Shown: positions 1 through 7,992, numbered from the stretch's first letter. The stretch: DNA of 64,000 bases from Candidatus Bathyarchaeia archaeon (GCA_035935655.1 DASYWW010000060.1:1-64000), one strand, 5' to 3'. Made by a program: numbers and translations. The notes: a model not told the origin generated them from the letters alone.

Positions 1-2
1 CC

Positions 3-587
3 TTCTACTATAGCGATTCCAACTCGAAAATACCCGTCCGGGACATTACCCGTTTTGGGGATAGCAAGTCCGACCCGAACGTAGAAACTGGGACCTACGG
101 GCTGTTCAGCACATGCGAGGAAGACATGCGTCGAAGCTTTGTACAGAAAGGTCTTGAGCACATATTCTTCTTCACAACTCGAACTCGCGCCAAAACTCGG
201 GTTAGAGTTCTAACCGGCTACTATCACATCAGATGGTATCATAGAGGCCCTGACCTTAGGCACCATGCGGGCAAGGCTGACTATTGGTTGGCTGCCGACG
301 AAGTTCGATTTCTAAGTCGAGGTTTCCCGCTGGAGGACCTAACTGGATATCTTCGCGGGTTGAGACTCGACCGTAGGTTCCGGAGGTATCTTTACCTTTA
401 CCCGGAAACTACTCAATTACTCCTTTCCCTGATGCGAGAGGCTCGAGATGCGACCCAAGAATTTGTTCGAGAAGTCAAAAGGTTAGAAAATGAAAACCTC
501 CAGAAACACGGATTGACATATACGAATTGGAACAAGAAGGAAGGGTTCGACTGGAATTGGGCCCGAAAATACCTCGGAAAGCAGTGA
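3..587 (+). CDS. Hypothetical protein, truncated by the left window edge
   Basis: The reading frame is open from the first complete codon of the window, so the N-terminus lies outside; the ATG at 126 is internal. Before that ATG the frame reads a well-formed segment containing VRDITRFGD and GTYGLFSTC. The remainder holds aromatic and basic motifs such as TGYYHIRWYHRG and DYWLAADEVRFL, then a charged helical tail. I do not recognise the family and see no membrane segment or metal site. Its stop codon overlaps the start of the zinc-ribbon gene that follows, suggesting translational coupling. Confidence 0.7.
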   Translation, partial: FYYSDSNSKIPVRDITRFGDSKSDPNVETGTYGLFSTCEEDMRRSFVQKGLEHIFFFTTRTRAKTRVRVLTGYYHIRWYHRGPDLRHHAGKADYWLAADEVRFLSRGFPLEDLTGYLRGLRLDRRFRRYLYLYPETTQLLLSLMREARDATQEFVREVKRLENENLQKHGLTYTNWNKKEGFDWNWARKYLGKQ

Positions 588-715
588 TACTGAAGTGGAA
601 ATGCACATCGTGCGGGGCCACGATAGAAAGCGGAGCCTTCTTGAAGATGTGCCCAAATTGCGAAGCCATCGGAACGCTAATGCTAGAGAGCCAAACCAAG
701 AAGTCTCGCGGCTGA
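584..715 (+). CDS. Small rubredoxin-like zinc-ribbon protein
   Basis: About 43 residues starting at a GTG that overlaps the TGA of the upstream gene by two bases. A longer in-frame ATG at 527 lies inside the upstream gene and would add a low-quality N-terminus, so GTG at 584 is preferred. It has two CxxC knuckles (CTSC and CPNC) about 18 residues apart, the pattern of a minimal zinc ribbon. No other domain fits in this length. The function is unknown; a regulatory or partner role for the upstream protein is inferred only from the overlap. Confidence 0.6.
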   Translation: MILKWKCTSCGATIESGAFLKMCPNCEAIGTLMLESQTKKSRG

Positions 716-745
716 CTTAACAACGGAAAGTGGGTCGAAGACAGG

Positions 746-1312
746 ATGAGCGTCAGAGCGGCTACCAAGCGATGCTTTGTCATAAGTGAAAAGTGTATTC
801 ATCCCGCACGCATCGACCCGAGTGCAATGACAAATCAGTTCGCCTCTATCGTCTCAGAGGTAGAAAGAATGAGCGAACCTGAGCTAGATGCAGAAATCTC
901 CAGAGTAGACCCGAACAGACTCATCAACTACAACAACCATAGATGGCGGCGGGAAGTCCTTGACTGGGAGGAAGTTGGCTTGTGGTGCGGAAGCACGGGA
1001 GCCAAAGGAATGCCGGTTCATTGGTGTTACGGGTCTTTGAAAGAGACGACGGATTTGGTTTACGGAGCACAACGTAATGGAACTCTCTCCAGTCAAGCCC
1101 CAGACGTAGATGCAGCTATGAGAGGAATGTCGAGCATCGTTCGATTCATCTCTCAAGAAGAGATGCTTTGCCCAATCGTTCTCCCTGCTCCCAGAGTTCG
1201 AACAAACCCGTGCTGCAGACCAATAGCACTGGGGTTCGATGATGGAAACATGAGGGCACTTACCCTTGCCCTAGCTGGCAAGCAAAAAATACCCACGTAC
1301 GTTGGAAGATAG
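746..1312 (+). CDS. Hypothetical protein
   Basis: 188 residues if translated from 746; an alternative ATG at 827 (MTNQFASIV) begins at a more natural helical segment. The middle contains RLINYNNHRWRREVLDWEE and a Trp/Gly-rich stretch. No recognised catalytic motif, signal peptide or membrane segment is visible. It follows the zinc-ribbon gene on the same strand after 30 bases and may share its transcript. Confidence 0.5.
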   Translation: MSVRAATKRCFVISEKCIHPARIDPSAMTNQFASIVSEVERMSEPELDAEISRVDPNRLINYNNHRWRREVLDWEEVGLWCGSTGAKGMPVHWCYGSLKETTDLVYGAQRNGTLSSQAPDVDAAMRGMSSIVRFISQEEMLCPIVLPAPRVRTNPCCRPIALGFDDGNMRALTLALAGKQKIPTYVGR

Positions 1313-1340
1313 TCCACTCTCTTGGGGTAGCGGGGGCAAG

Positions 1341-2210
1341 TTATTCCAACCCATGGTAGGCTGACCTTGCCACTGAAATTACCGCTTCGAGATTTTCCGG
1401 AGTCACGAAAGCCCTACGTTCTTCGCCCCGCGGATAGAAGAAACCTGCCATGGGCTTGAACAGCCCCCCGAACGGGTCAGCAAATAATTTTTTCGGGCTG
1501 ACTCGGATAGATAGCCTCACTGTCTTCCTTCCCACAAGTACTGTTGCGAACTCATTTTTCCGGACGAATGGTTCTCGAAAGTAGAAGGAGTGCCACCGAA
1601 ACCGGGGTCTGTGTTGGGTACCCGGAATATCTTTCTCAAGTCTTTGAATCAGTCTTTCCGCTAAAGACCGGGTATCTGGCTCTATCCACTCTAACCTCGC
1701 ATTCCACGAGGTTTCGTAGGCTGGTTTTTCCTTCCCCCTTTTCGGCATCGAGAATCCGATAGCTGTGGAATAGTCAGAAGTAACCGAGAGTGGAACTTTC
1801 ACGCGCGCTTTAGGACTAATCATTTCCTCAATTTCTGATTGCTCTGCCTCCTCTCGCTTGAGCTTCTGAATTAGGCTCTTTAGCTCCAAGACTTCGATTT
1901 CCTTTGGGACGTTTTTCCAGTCGTGTTCCCAGCAAACAATAATCTGGGCACCCTTGACGGGGTGTTTTTGTCTGGCAAAATGCGAGCTTGTAAACTCAAA
2001 TTCGATTGACTTCTTGACTCCACGGTTAGGATTGGCTCGGTAGTCAACAACCAAAGCGTCCGGAAAGCCTTGCCGAATTGCCTCAATTGAGAACCCGAGG
2101 TCGTCACTCATCATTCCAAATAGAAGGACTACACCTTGCTCGTTAATCGGGGCGTAGGTCAGTCCCGGATAGTCAATCTTTGGACCTACTTCGTCCCTTT
2201 CGACTGGCAC
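1341..2210 (-). CDS. PD-(D/E)XK-like nuclease-fold protein
   Basis: 289 residues. The N-terminal ~120 residues read like a restriction-endonuclease fold: a helix with FPDALVVDYR, then a strand with KSIEFEFTSSHF and a strand GAQIIVCWEHDW ending in VLELKSL. The D…E-x-E arrangement followed by an 'IIVCW' strand is typical of PD-(D/E)XK superfamily proteins that recognise or cut DNA. The C-terminal half is basic and has no recognised motif. It lies alone between converging hypothetical genes. The nuclease call rests on motif reading; a catalytically inactive relative is possible. Confidence 0.5.
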   Translation of the reverse strand: MPVERDEVGPKIDYPGLTYAPINEQGVVLLFGMMSDDLGFSIEAIRQGFPDALVVDYRANPNRGVKKSIEFEFTSSHFARQKHPVKGAQIIVCWEHDWKNVPKEIEVLELKSLIQKLKREEAEQSEIEEMISPKARVKVPLSVTSDYSTAIGFSMPKRGKEKPAYETSWNARLEWIEPDTRSLAERLIQRLEKDIPGTQHRPRFRWHSFYFREPFVRKNEFATVLVGRKTVRLSIRVSPKKLFADPFGGLFKPMAGFFYPRGEERRAFVTPENLEAVISVARSAYHGLE

Positions 2211-2400
2211 GGCTGGAGAGTTTCGGACCTATCTCTTACTTAACAATCCTCACGCCTTACCCAAATCATGCAATCTGGCTGTTATGAGAAAGGTTGCCCA
2301 GGTGTGGCTTTGTCAAAGTGTCGGGGCTGTCTGCTTCGGTTTTGCGAACCGCATTACCTTGAGCACGCGAAGACTTGCTTGTACAAGTGATTCAAGTTGG

Positions 2401-2967
2401 CTATCTGAGAACCTCGAAAAGGTCCATGGTTACGTGCGCATTAGCTCGCTGGAAATCACAATAGGAAGGCGCAATGCAATCAACGGTTAGGTAGAGATTC
2501 AAGATGCTCTCCGTCACTGGTAGCGTGATTGACCGAACGTATGACTCGTTTGCCAACCCGTAGACCATGAGGCTCTTAGCTGTAGGGTCTTGACCCTCTA
2601 TCCAAGCGTATCCTGTTACATTTGCTGCCATATTCTGAAACGGTTTGAAATGGAAGGTTACTGTCACCATGGAAAGTCGGCTTACATTATACTGAGGCAT
2701 GGAATACCCGCATACTCCCGAAATGCAGAGAGGAATAATGTTGTTGACTTGGGAAGTCGCGGTCCTACCGAGTAACATTAACTCTCGGTCGAAAACGGTC
2801 TGGCTGAAACTGTGAGGGGCCGTCATGACAGCGAGGGTGACGATACCCAACACAATCAGAACCAAATCGAGACCGATTTTGGCATCGGAAAGAAGGTCTC
2901 GCGGTTTCCGTTTCTTGCGAGCACGATGTTTTCTAAGTCCCGGCGGATATGCTTCCAGTAGGGACAT
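2401..2967 (-). CDS. Single-pass membrane protein, hypothetical
   Basis: 188 residues. A basic N-terminal segment (KHRARKKRKPRD) precedes one hydrophobic helix, LDLVLIVLGIVTLAVMTAP, at about residues 33-51. The rest is a beta-rich extracytoplasmic domain with several Cys residues (CISGVCGY; VDCIAPSYCDF) that could form disulfides outside the cell. The family is not recognised. It lies 57 bases downstream of the HTH/HEPN-like cassette on the same strand, so co-transcription is possible. Confidence 0.55.
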   Translation of the reverse strand: MSLLEAYPPGLRKHRARKKRKPRDLLSDAKIGLDLVLIVLGIVTLAVMTAPHSFSQTVFDRELMLLGRTATSQVNNIIPLCISGVCGYSMPQYNVSRLSMVTVTFHFKPFQNMAANVTGYAWIEGQDPTAKSLMVYGLANESYVRSITLPVTESILNLYLTVDCIAPSYCDFQRANAHVTMDLFEVLR

Positions 2968-3024
2968 ATCTGTATCGCGAGCGAACCATCTTAAACAGCT
3001 TACGCGGGGATACTTTCGCTTCCG

Positions 3025-4113
3025 TCATCCTATATTGTCCGGGTCAGAATCCGGATTCTTCAGATTGGTCACAGGGCTTCTTCGAATTCGGACCGCATGC
3101 TGGAACCGTAGCTCTGTCTCGCCGTCCAGCCATAGACCAAACTGCACCGGTTTCCCAGGTTGAAACTTGAATTCGTCGGGAACTGGTAGCGCAAGCGTTG
3201 CTGTCACACCTGGTTGAACGATAACTTCCTTTCCGAGGGATTTTTTCGGCAAACCTTCGACCGTGTAATCCGTTAATCGTGCTGAGCTATTTCCCGCGTT
3301 CATGACATTGATTAGGAGTCCATTGTCCAATTGTGAGGCTTTGGTCACGTTAAGCCATTTAGGCTCAGTTACTCGGCCAATCAACAGAAGCAAGATTTGG
3401 ACCATATCTGGAATCTTTAGCTTCGATATGTCACGCATCGACCCGAGGTACTCCATCACTTTGTGGGCTTTCGAATTCGCTTCACGTCGGAAATTCGTTT
3501 CTGAAATGATTTTCAGAAATTGGTCAATCAGCTCTTGGTGGTTCGGTTCGAATTCAGACCTGTACTTCTTCAGATTGTCAAGTAGAACGCTGAAATCGTG
3601 AGCCCGCATTTGTAAACGGTTATAGTAGATGTCTATGCCCGGACCCTTGAAACGATACTCCAGCAAATTGTAGACAAGGTTCTCTATCAGTTTTCGGGAC
3701 AGAACCAGGACGGCATTTGGTAAGCCTGGATTGTTGAACGCGAGGTTGATTTCGTCTTCCAACCGGTTATAGAAAATAGGAATCGGGAACTTATCGTGAA
3801 ACGTCAACAGTCGGTGCATCCGCACCGGTGCTTCTTTGGCAACTCTCCTACCCGCACCTTGAGGAACCTGAACTATAGCTTGACCTCTCGACCGCAAATG
3901 CTCGTTGAGTGTTGAAATCTTGTCCTCCGGAACTTTGAATCTCGGCTGTCGAATGTCTATCTTTGCGATTCGTGAAGCAATTAGGAGTAGAGCGACATCT
4001 CGGTCAAGAATACCTTCCTCCGCCGCCTTGTCCCTTACACGGTTGCGAAGCTGTCGGATGCTTATGCCTAACTTCTTACTGACCGCTTTCCTTAGAGTTA
4101 GCAGTTGTGTCAT
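3025..4113 (-). CDS. Possible HEPN-domain protein in an HTH cassette
   Basis: 362 residues. Residues 1-60 form a helical, HTH-like N-terminus (KLGISIRQLRNRVRDKA). Residues ~105-245 are mostly helical and contain VLVLSRKLIENLVYNL followed by RREANSKAHKV. The spacing R210-x6-H217 matches the Rx4-6H motif of HEPN ribonucleases, and the layout resembles DUF4145-type HEPN domains. Residues ~250-345 are a beta-rich, PapD/CARDB-like tail (LINVMNAGNSSARL). Its start overlaps the end of the upstream HTH gene by 38 bases. The RNase activity is inferred from the motif alone. Confidence 0.5.
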   Translation of the reverse strand: MTQLLTLRKAVSKKLGISIRQLRNRVRDKAAEEGILDRDVALLLIASRIAKIDIRQPRFKVPEDKISTLNEHLRSRGQAIVQVPQGAGRRVAKEAPVRMHRLLTFHDKFPIPIFYNRLEDEINLAFNNPGLPNAVLVLSRKLIENLVYNLLEYRFKGPGIDIYYNRLQMRAHDFSVLLDNLKKYRSEFEPNHQELIDQFLKIISETNFRREANSKAHKVMEYLGSMRDISKLKIPDMVQILLLLIGRVTEPKWLNVTKASQLDNGLLINVMNAGNSSARLTDYTVEGLPKKSLGKEVIVQPGVTATLALPVPDEFKFQPGKPVQFGLWLDGETELRFQHAVRIRRSPVTNLKNPDSDPDNIG

Positions 4114-4336
4114 TGAAGCCCTTTCGTCCTTTCTTCTTGTCTTTCGATAGTGCCATGTTCACAGCTGGTTGAGTTATTCCAAGTAGGTCTGCGATTTCCT
4201 GCTCTTTCAGCCCGAATACTTTTAGAAACCGAGCCTTTCGCTCCGTTTTCCCCTCGTGCTTTATCTGCGCGTAGGCGAATACCTTGACAAGGTTCCTAAC
4301 AGCCTCCGCGAGAGCGTCGGATTTGTCTTTGCTCAA
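4076..4336 (-). CDS. Small HTH DNA-binding protein
   Basis: 86 residues. A sigma-70 region-4-like helix-turn-helix is visible in LKEQEIADLLGITQPAVNMA, preceded by a basic helix (KHEGKTERKARF) and followed by a lysine-rich tail. Its ATG overlaps the stop of the upstream HTH gene by four bases, and its own end overlaps the next gene, so the three form one tightly coupled operon. It is probably a sequence-specific DNA-binding subunit or autoregulator. Confidence 0.65.
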   Translation of the reverse strand: MSKDKSDALAEAVRNLVKVFAYAQIKHEGKTERKARFLKVFGLKEQEIADLLGITQPAVNMALSKDKKKGRKGFNDTTANSKESGQ

Positions 4337-4539
4337 GGCACAGCCTTCTTCGATTTTTTCTGTCCCGCGAGTAAATCGTTGACGTTGGATTTGCTGCGGT
4401 CAAGAATTGCGCCTATCTCACGAGAGCTATAGCCAGCAGCGTTGAGCAACCTTACATTTCTCTCCAGCTCCTTATCGCTGATTTCTCGGATAGCTCCGAG
4501 GGCTGTCACCCTGATGTAGGATTGAATAAGTTCCTTCAA
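4333..4539 (-). CDS. Small HTH DNA-binding protein, first of cassette
   Basis: 68 residues. A helix-turn-helix is visible in LNAAGYSSREIGAILDRSKS, again of the sigma-region-4/transposase-HTH kind, with a basic C-terminal tail (GQKKSKKAVP). It is the first gene of the overlapping three-gene cassette. The two HTH proteins have the same design but differ in sequence, so they may act as a heteromeric pair. The target is unknown. Confidence 0.62.
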   Translation of the reverse strand: MKELIQSYIRVTALGAIREISDKELERNVRLLNAAGYSSREIGAILDRSKSNVNDLLAGQKKSKKAVP

Positions 4540-4752
4540 TTCCTTGAATTGCAGGTCAGTCAGTATTAGGCTCGACTTCTCACCGGCTTGAGTTTCTCGC
4601 CAATCTCACACATTAACATAAAAGATGTTAGGGTCCGGGACACAGGTTGGTAGCATGGTTCTCTCCAAAGTTGTCGAAAAGCTGACACCACTTCTTAGAG
4701 CGTAACAAGCTAAATGCAGAAGAATTCCTGTTGAGTGAGTGAGGTATGAGAG

Positions 4753-5034
4753 TTGTCGAGAAAACAGAAGCTTATCACAGAGATAGAGCTTCAGACTCAC
4801 CTCGAAGACGGTTGGAAGGGCGTTGGTGTTCTTCAGAATGGTCAGATAGTAGTCGAAGTTGATGACTCCGCTCACAATACGGTTAGGCGAATCATCAACC
4901 CGAATGACTTGGAGGCCCATCTTAAGGAAGGATGGAACATTGCAACGATTCGCATCGCCTTGGTCTTGCCGTCGGGAAGATACATTGTCGAACGAACAAA
5001 ATCGTTCACTGACCCTCAAACTGTGCATCACTAG
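4753..5034 (+). CDS. Small protein with an internally duplicated module
   Basis: 93 residues, TTG start. It consists of two copies of one module: ELQTHLEDGWKGVGVLQNG followed by QIVVEV, and DLEAHLKEGWNIATIR followed by GRYIVER. Each is a helix (LxxHLxxGW) followed by a strand pair. The opposite-strand frame over the same bases has no such regularity, so this strand is taken as coding. A small ligand- or DNA-binding adaptor fits the size, but no function is known. Confidence 0.6.
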   Translation: MSRKQKLITEIELQTHLEDGWKGVGVLQNGQIVVEVDDSAHNTVRRIINPNDLEAHLKEGWNIATIRIALVLPSGRYIVERTKSFTDPQTVHH

Positions 5035-5251
5035 GTCCAAGACGAAACGATTGTTCGACGACTGAGCCCTTTCACAATCTCAAAAGGATTTTTCTCGAAA
5101 CAAGAGACTTATCAGTACGAGAGTCCCTTAGTAGTTCTGAGGAATGATTGGTTGAACCAAGAAAAAACTATGAGTGGCTTTGACCAATCATCTGTTTTGA
5201 CGGAGTAAGGCACGGTATCAATTTAACCTGCGATTTCACCTTTGTGATAAC

Positions 5252-5530
5252 ATGCCCGTTTGCCGTTGTCATTCGTTCGATTCTCTCGAAGCCCAGACTG
5301 CCCCAATATTGTCCCACGCAGACATATCTGAGCTTGTTACACTGTCAGCCCTTGAATTCATACCCACGGGCACTCTTCGCACCGAAGCGCAAGGACAAGT
5401 TATCCACGACAGAATAATGAAATTACAGGAAGATTTCCTTCGCCTGATTGGCGAAAGGCTCCAGGTTTACAAGCGGTATCTAAGGTCTGAATGGCGAAGC
5501 TCCGAGCGACTTGCGCAGAAGTTCGAATGA
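5252..5530 (+). CDS. Hypothetical protein
   Basis: 92 residues, mostly helical, with a long amphipathic C-terminal segment (DRIMKLQEDFLRLIGERLQ). No known motif is seen. It converges with the PH-like gene on the other strand, 11 bases apart. The frame is open and codon use looks similar to its neighbours, but the call rests on length only. Confidence 0.4.
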   Translation: MPVCRCHSFDSLEAQTAPILSHADISELVTLSALEFIPTGTLRTEAQGQVIHDRIMKLQEDFLRLIGERLQVYKRYLRSEWRSSERLAQKFE

Positions 5531-5541
5531 AGGACTCGGAC

Positions 5542-6195
5542 TTAGAGACCTGCACCACAACGCCAACACCGCTCTTTGTCAGAAGCGTTCTTGGCTTCAC
5601 AGTACTTGCATGAGACCATCTCGACCTGAGCCTTTGCTATCGCCTGCGCGTCTACAACTGCATTAGTCGTTCTGGATTGTTCATTTTTCTGCTTCAATCG
5701 ATAAGCGGCTTGAAGGATTGGTCCTTTGAACTTCTGCAGAAAGTCTTCATCGGACCAGCGACCAAGGTGGAATAGATGTTCTTGTGAGTTATCGGCAATG
5801 CTAACCCAGCTCGCGAGTTTGCCTCCCTTCGCGATTCCCTGAATTCCAAGCAAGTCGAAAGTGACTGTCGGTCGCACCTGTTTCGACATGAAGCCCTGGC
5901 GTTCGAACCATACAAGCCTTTGAGAAGTCAGAACAAGAAAGCCGGAGTTCGTGTCCTTTACTGTGTCGAACTTTCCGGTTGTGACCTGTTCGTCGTGCTT
6001 ACGAATTAGACCACGTTCGACCACCTTCGTTCTCGCCACTTGCGTATGTGTCTCGCGGTCCCCCTCCCACGCGATGATGACCTGTTCTTCCGGCTTTAGA
6101 GTTAGAGCGCTAAGCCATGTTTGACCGAGCGGATTGAATAATCCCATTCCAACAAATCCTATGACCCTTTGACTGTCAAAGGAAGCTTGTAACAC
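5542..6195 (-). CDS. PH-like domain protein with C-terminal zinc ribbon
   Basis: 217 residues. After a short N-terminal segment, residues ~30-170 form a beta-rich module with GFLVLTSQRLVWFERQGF, the signature strand pair of bacterial/archaeal PH-like domains. The final residues carry CKYCEAKNASDKERCWRCGA, a CxxC…CxxC zinc ribbon. Such proteins usually bind lipid or protein partners; no enzymatic residue is visible. It starts near divergent sequence at 6200 and belongs to the zinc-ribbon-rich left block. Confidence 0.6.
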   Translation of the reverse strand: MLQASFDSQRVIGFVGMGLFNPLGQTWLSALTLKPEEQVIIAWEGDRETHTQVARTKVVERGLIRKHDEQVTTGKFDTVKDTNSGFLVLTSQRLVWFERQGFMSKQVRPTVTFDLLGIQGIAKGGKLASWVSIADNSQEHLFHLGRWSDEDFLQKFKGPILQAAYRLKQKNEQSRTTNAVVDAQAIAKAQVEMVSCKYCEAKNASDKERCWRCGAGL

Positions 6196-6244
6196 TTACC
6201 GGAGAATGACGGTTTCAGTCTTTAGCGAGCTAAGTGCAGGCATG

Positions 6245-6472
6245 TCAGTCCCAGGCTACCATTCCGGTTTCGTTGTCGATGTAGCATTTGATAATCCGAG
6301 AATAGCCACAACTTGGGCAGACATAGCCTCGTCCTTCAAGCTCGTGATTGTCAATCGTAAATTTCCAGTACTTCCTGTTCACAACGGACAAGTCTGGAAT
6401 GTGCGCTTCCGACACTTTCACTGGCAAAGGTCCAATCATTGTTCCGTTGCACGCAGGATTTTGACAGTTCAT
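6245..6472 (-). CDS. Small zinc-binding protein
   Basis: 75 residues. It begins with CQNPACNG and has a second knuckle CPSCGYSRIIKC, giving a two-lobed zinc-binding fold around a beta-rich centre (WKFTIDNHELEGRGYVC). The opposite-strand frame (6206-6508) is a shadow without any motif. The function is unknown; the size and metal site suggest a nucleic-acid- or protein-binding adaptor. Confidence 0.55.
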   Translation of the reverse strand: MNCQNPACNGTMIGPLPVKVSEAHIPDLSVVNRKYWKFTIDNHELEGRGYVCPSCGYSRIIKCYIDNETGMVAWD

Positions 6473-6552
6473 TCCTTACCGATACGCTTCAGGTGCACAA
6501 TTCGATAACACAAAGAGAACGGCGAAACTGCCCGCCAAGAGATTCCCTTTCC

Positions 6553-6909
6553 TCATCTGTTGGAATCTGAGACGACAGATTTTTTCCTCTGCCCTTGCGA
6601 GGTAGACTGTTTTCCAGATGGAATCGATTTCAACTCGCCCGTTTGGGCAATCTGAACCTTGAGATACCCTTCCAGAGTCTTAATTCTGCGCTCAAGTTCT
6701 TCGATGAAACGCCATATCTTTGCGTAACTGGGTATGTCCACCTCAATGCGGCTGACTGAGAGTTCACTATCTCCTTGTAGCAACCACTGACACTTTTCGC
6801 AGAAGACTACCCACCGTACCTTCGTACCCTCGGCTTGTAGAAGGCTTCTCAGCGAGTTCTCTACTTGACAGCGAGGGCAATTGCGGTCACGTAGAACAAT
6901 GTCCGTCAC
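6553..6909 (-). CDS. Zinc-ribbon and coiled-coil protein
   Basis: 118 residues. The N-terminus has two CxxC pairs (CPRC and CEKC) about 28 residues apart, forming a zinc ribbon. A predicted coiled coil follows (IWRFIEELERRIKTLEGYL), then a Ser/Lys/Gln-rich disordered tail. No enzyme motif is present. It is another small zinc protein of the left accessory block. Confidence 0.55.
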   Translation of the reverse strand: MTDIVLRDRNCPRCQVENSLRSLLQAEGTKVRWVVFCEKCQWLLQGDSELSVSRIEVDIPSYAKIWRFIEELERRIKTLEGYLKVQIAQTGELKSIPSGKQSTSQGQRKKSVVSDSNR

Positions 6910-7141
6910 TTCATTTCCCAGTAAACTGACTTCTTACTGATTGCTCTGAGGTCTAATTCGCCTTCCAGAACTATCTCTGCGCCAACAAGCCAATTTCCCC
7001 AATCGTGCCTGTTGCTCTTAGATAGCGAGTACCAACTCCAAGACTTTCCAATCCTTCGCTCCGATTAGCCTCGTGAGAATGACTCAATGTCAACTTTAAG
7101 TAGGGTAAACCTGCCCTGACTCTACTGAGGAAAGGTAGGAA

Positions 7142-7318
7142 ATGAGGTCGAGCACTGAACCTGTGAAGTCAATCACGTGTCCACGTTGTGGTTGGACCAT
7201 CACACGCTCGGGTTGGAAAGGCTCTATGGAGCGGCAACTTGAGGTCCACCAGAAAGGAAGGCTCTGTCAGAGAGTGGCTGAGATGAAGGGTTCGGTTAAA
7301 GAAGCTGTCGAGGCTTGA
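7142..7318 (+). CDS. Short C2HC-like zinc-finger protein
   Basis: 58 residues from ATG at 7142, preceded by GGTAGGA as a possible ribosome-binding site. It reads CPRCGW, then about 18 residues, then HQKGRLC. This is a CxxC…HxxxxxC arrangement like an archaeal C2H2-type finger. A basic helix follows. It is short, but the start, site and metal ligands fit together. It marks the right end of the left accessory block. Confidence 0.55.
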   Translation: MRSSTEPVKSITCPRCGWTITRSGWKGSMERQLEVHQKGRLCQRVAEMKGSVKEAVEA

Positions 7319-7429
7319 GGTCTATGGAATCAAACAGTCCCGAAAATTCCCACGGGATTAAGGGTTCTCGTACAATGATTTCAACTGGACAAACCAAAAA
7401 CTCGATCATCGGCCCGAGTTTACTATTAC

Positions 7430-7486
7430 GGGGGTCCAAGCAGACCACTCATGCGGTGCGAGGGTCGGTCGCTAAGACCCCCTTTT
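7430..7486 (+). other. GGGGGTC…GACCCCC hairpin with T-tail
   Basis: The seven bases at 7430-7436 pair perfectly with 7476-7482 across a 39-base loop, and TTTT follows directly. The loop has no tRNA T-arm or anticodon loop, so this is not a tRNA. It may be a transcript end or a small structured RNA. The opposite strand carries the end of a weak ORF. Confidence 0.35.
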
Positions 7487-7622
7487 CCTTGAAATCGTTT
7501 CCTGTCTGGCAGTGATAATACGCGAGACAAGCGATTCCGGGCACAATCCAGGCTAAGATGGGCACTGGAAAGATCGCGACAAACCCGAACGAATCTCCGG
7601 ACACTACACCGAGGCTTCCCAA
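7449..7622 (-). CDS. Possible tiny membrane protein
   Basis: 57 residues from a TTG, immediately downstream of the atpF-like gene on the same strand. A hydrophobic segment FVAIFPVPILAWIVPGIA is followed by a polar tail ending DFKEKGVLATDPRTA. There is no clear ribosome-binding site and the start is uncertain; GTG at 7604 is an alternative. It is reported because the hydrophobic segment looks like a real membrane helix. Confidence 0.3.
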   Translation of the reverse strand: MGSLGVVSGDSFGFVAIFPVPILAWIVPGIACLAYYHCQTGNDFKEKGVLATDPRTA

Positions 7623-7665
7623 AAACGAGAACAGGGCTGAGAATGGGCGAGTTCGCCGCTGCTTG

Positions 7666-7992
7666 CTACTTTACCCTGATCTCGACGCCGACCGTTCGCT
7701 TGATCAGGTCGGCTAGCAGGTCAACCTGCGACTTGCCGCCACGCCTCGTTGGGATCGATACAACCAGTGGGAGTTCGATCTCCTTCTTCCCCTGTCCCAC
7801 TTTGTCCTTGATCCAGTCGAAAACGGTATCGGTAACAATAACAAGGGAGACAGTCTGTCTGGTTTTGATGTCCTCAAACGTCTTGACCGCCTCGTCCTCT
7901 GATTTCACGACCCAGCTGTTCTTGACACCGCCGAGCTTGAAGTAGATCGCCGTCTCCTTATCCGCCATAACACCAATCTTTCCCATAATCAA
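7666..7992 (-). CDS. A-type ATP synthase subunit F-like protein
   Basis: 108 residues, the normal length for AtpF/NtpF. It opens with KIGVMADKETAIYFKLGGV, the subunit-F signature, then has a Rossmann-like strand SLVIVTDTVFDWI and a final ELPLVVSIP motif. In the complete enzyme, subunit F binds the central stalk and helps couple ATP turnover to rotation. No other ATP synthase gene is nearby: it lies 4 bases after an ogg2 gene and downstream of pyrI. It could be the only copy relocated from the atp operon, or a paralogue with another role. The second Met (MGKIGV, 7986) is a likely start. Confidence 0.8.
   Translation of the reverse strand: MIMGKIGVMADKETAIYFKLGGVKNSWVVKSEDEAVKTFEDIKTRQTVSLVIVTDTVFDWIKDKVGQGKKEIELPLVVSIPTRRGGKSQVDLLADLIKRTVGVEIRVK

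Larger units (their letters stand above)
7319..7665. other. Intergenic stretch with a hairpin and a weak small ORF
   Basis: No well-supported gene is seen here. The plus-strand frame 7315-7515 lacks any motif. The stretch holds a 7-bp perfect hairpin followed by a T-run (7430-7486) and, on the minus strand, a possible small membrane protein (7449-7622). It separates the accessory left block from the housekeeping block. Confidence 0.4.

Noticed and set aside
4606-5040. Minus-strand ORF of 144 codons opposite the two-module protein
   Set aside because: The plus frame has a clear internal duplication; the minus frame is a low-complexity shadow.
7430-7486. tRNA or tRNA fragment
   Set aside because: The stem pairs, but there is no T-loop TTC or 7-base anticodon loop at the right spacing.
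7315-7515. Plus-strand ORF of 66 codons
   Set aside because: No motif, no ribosome-binding site, and it overlaps the better-supported hairpin and zinc-finger stop.
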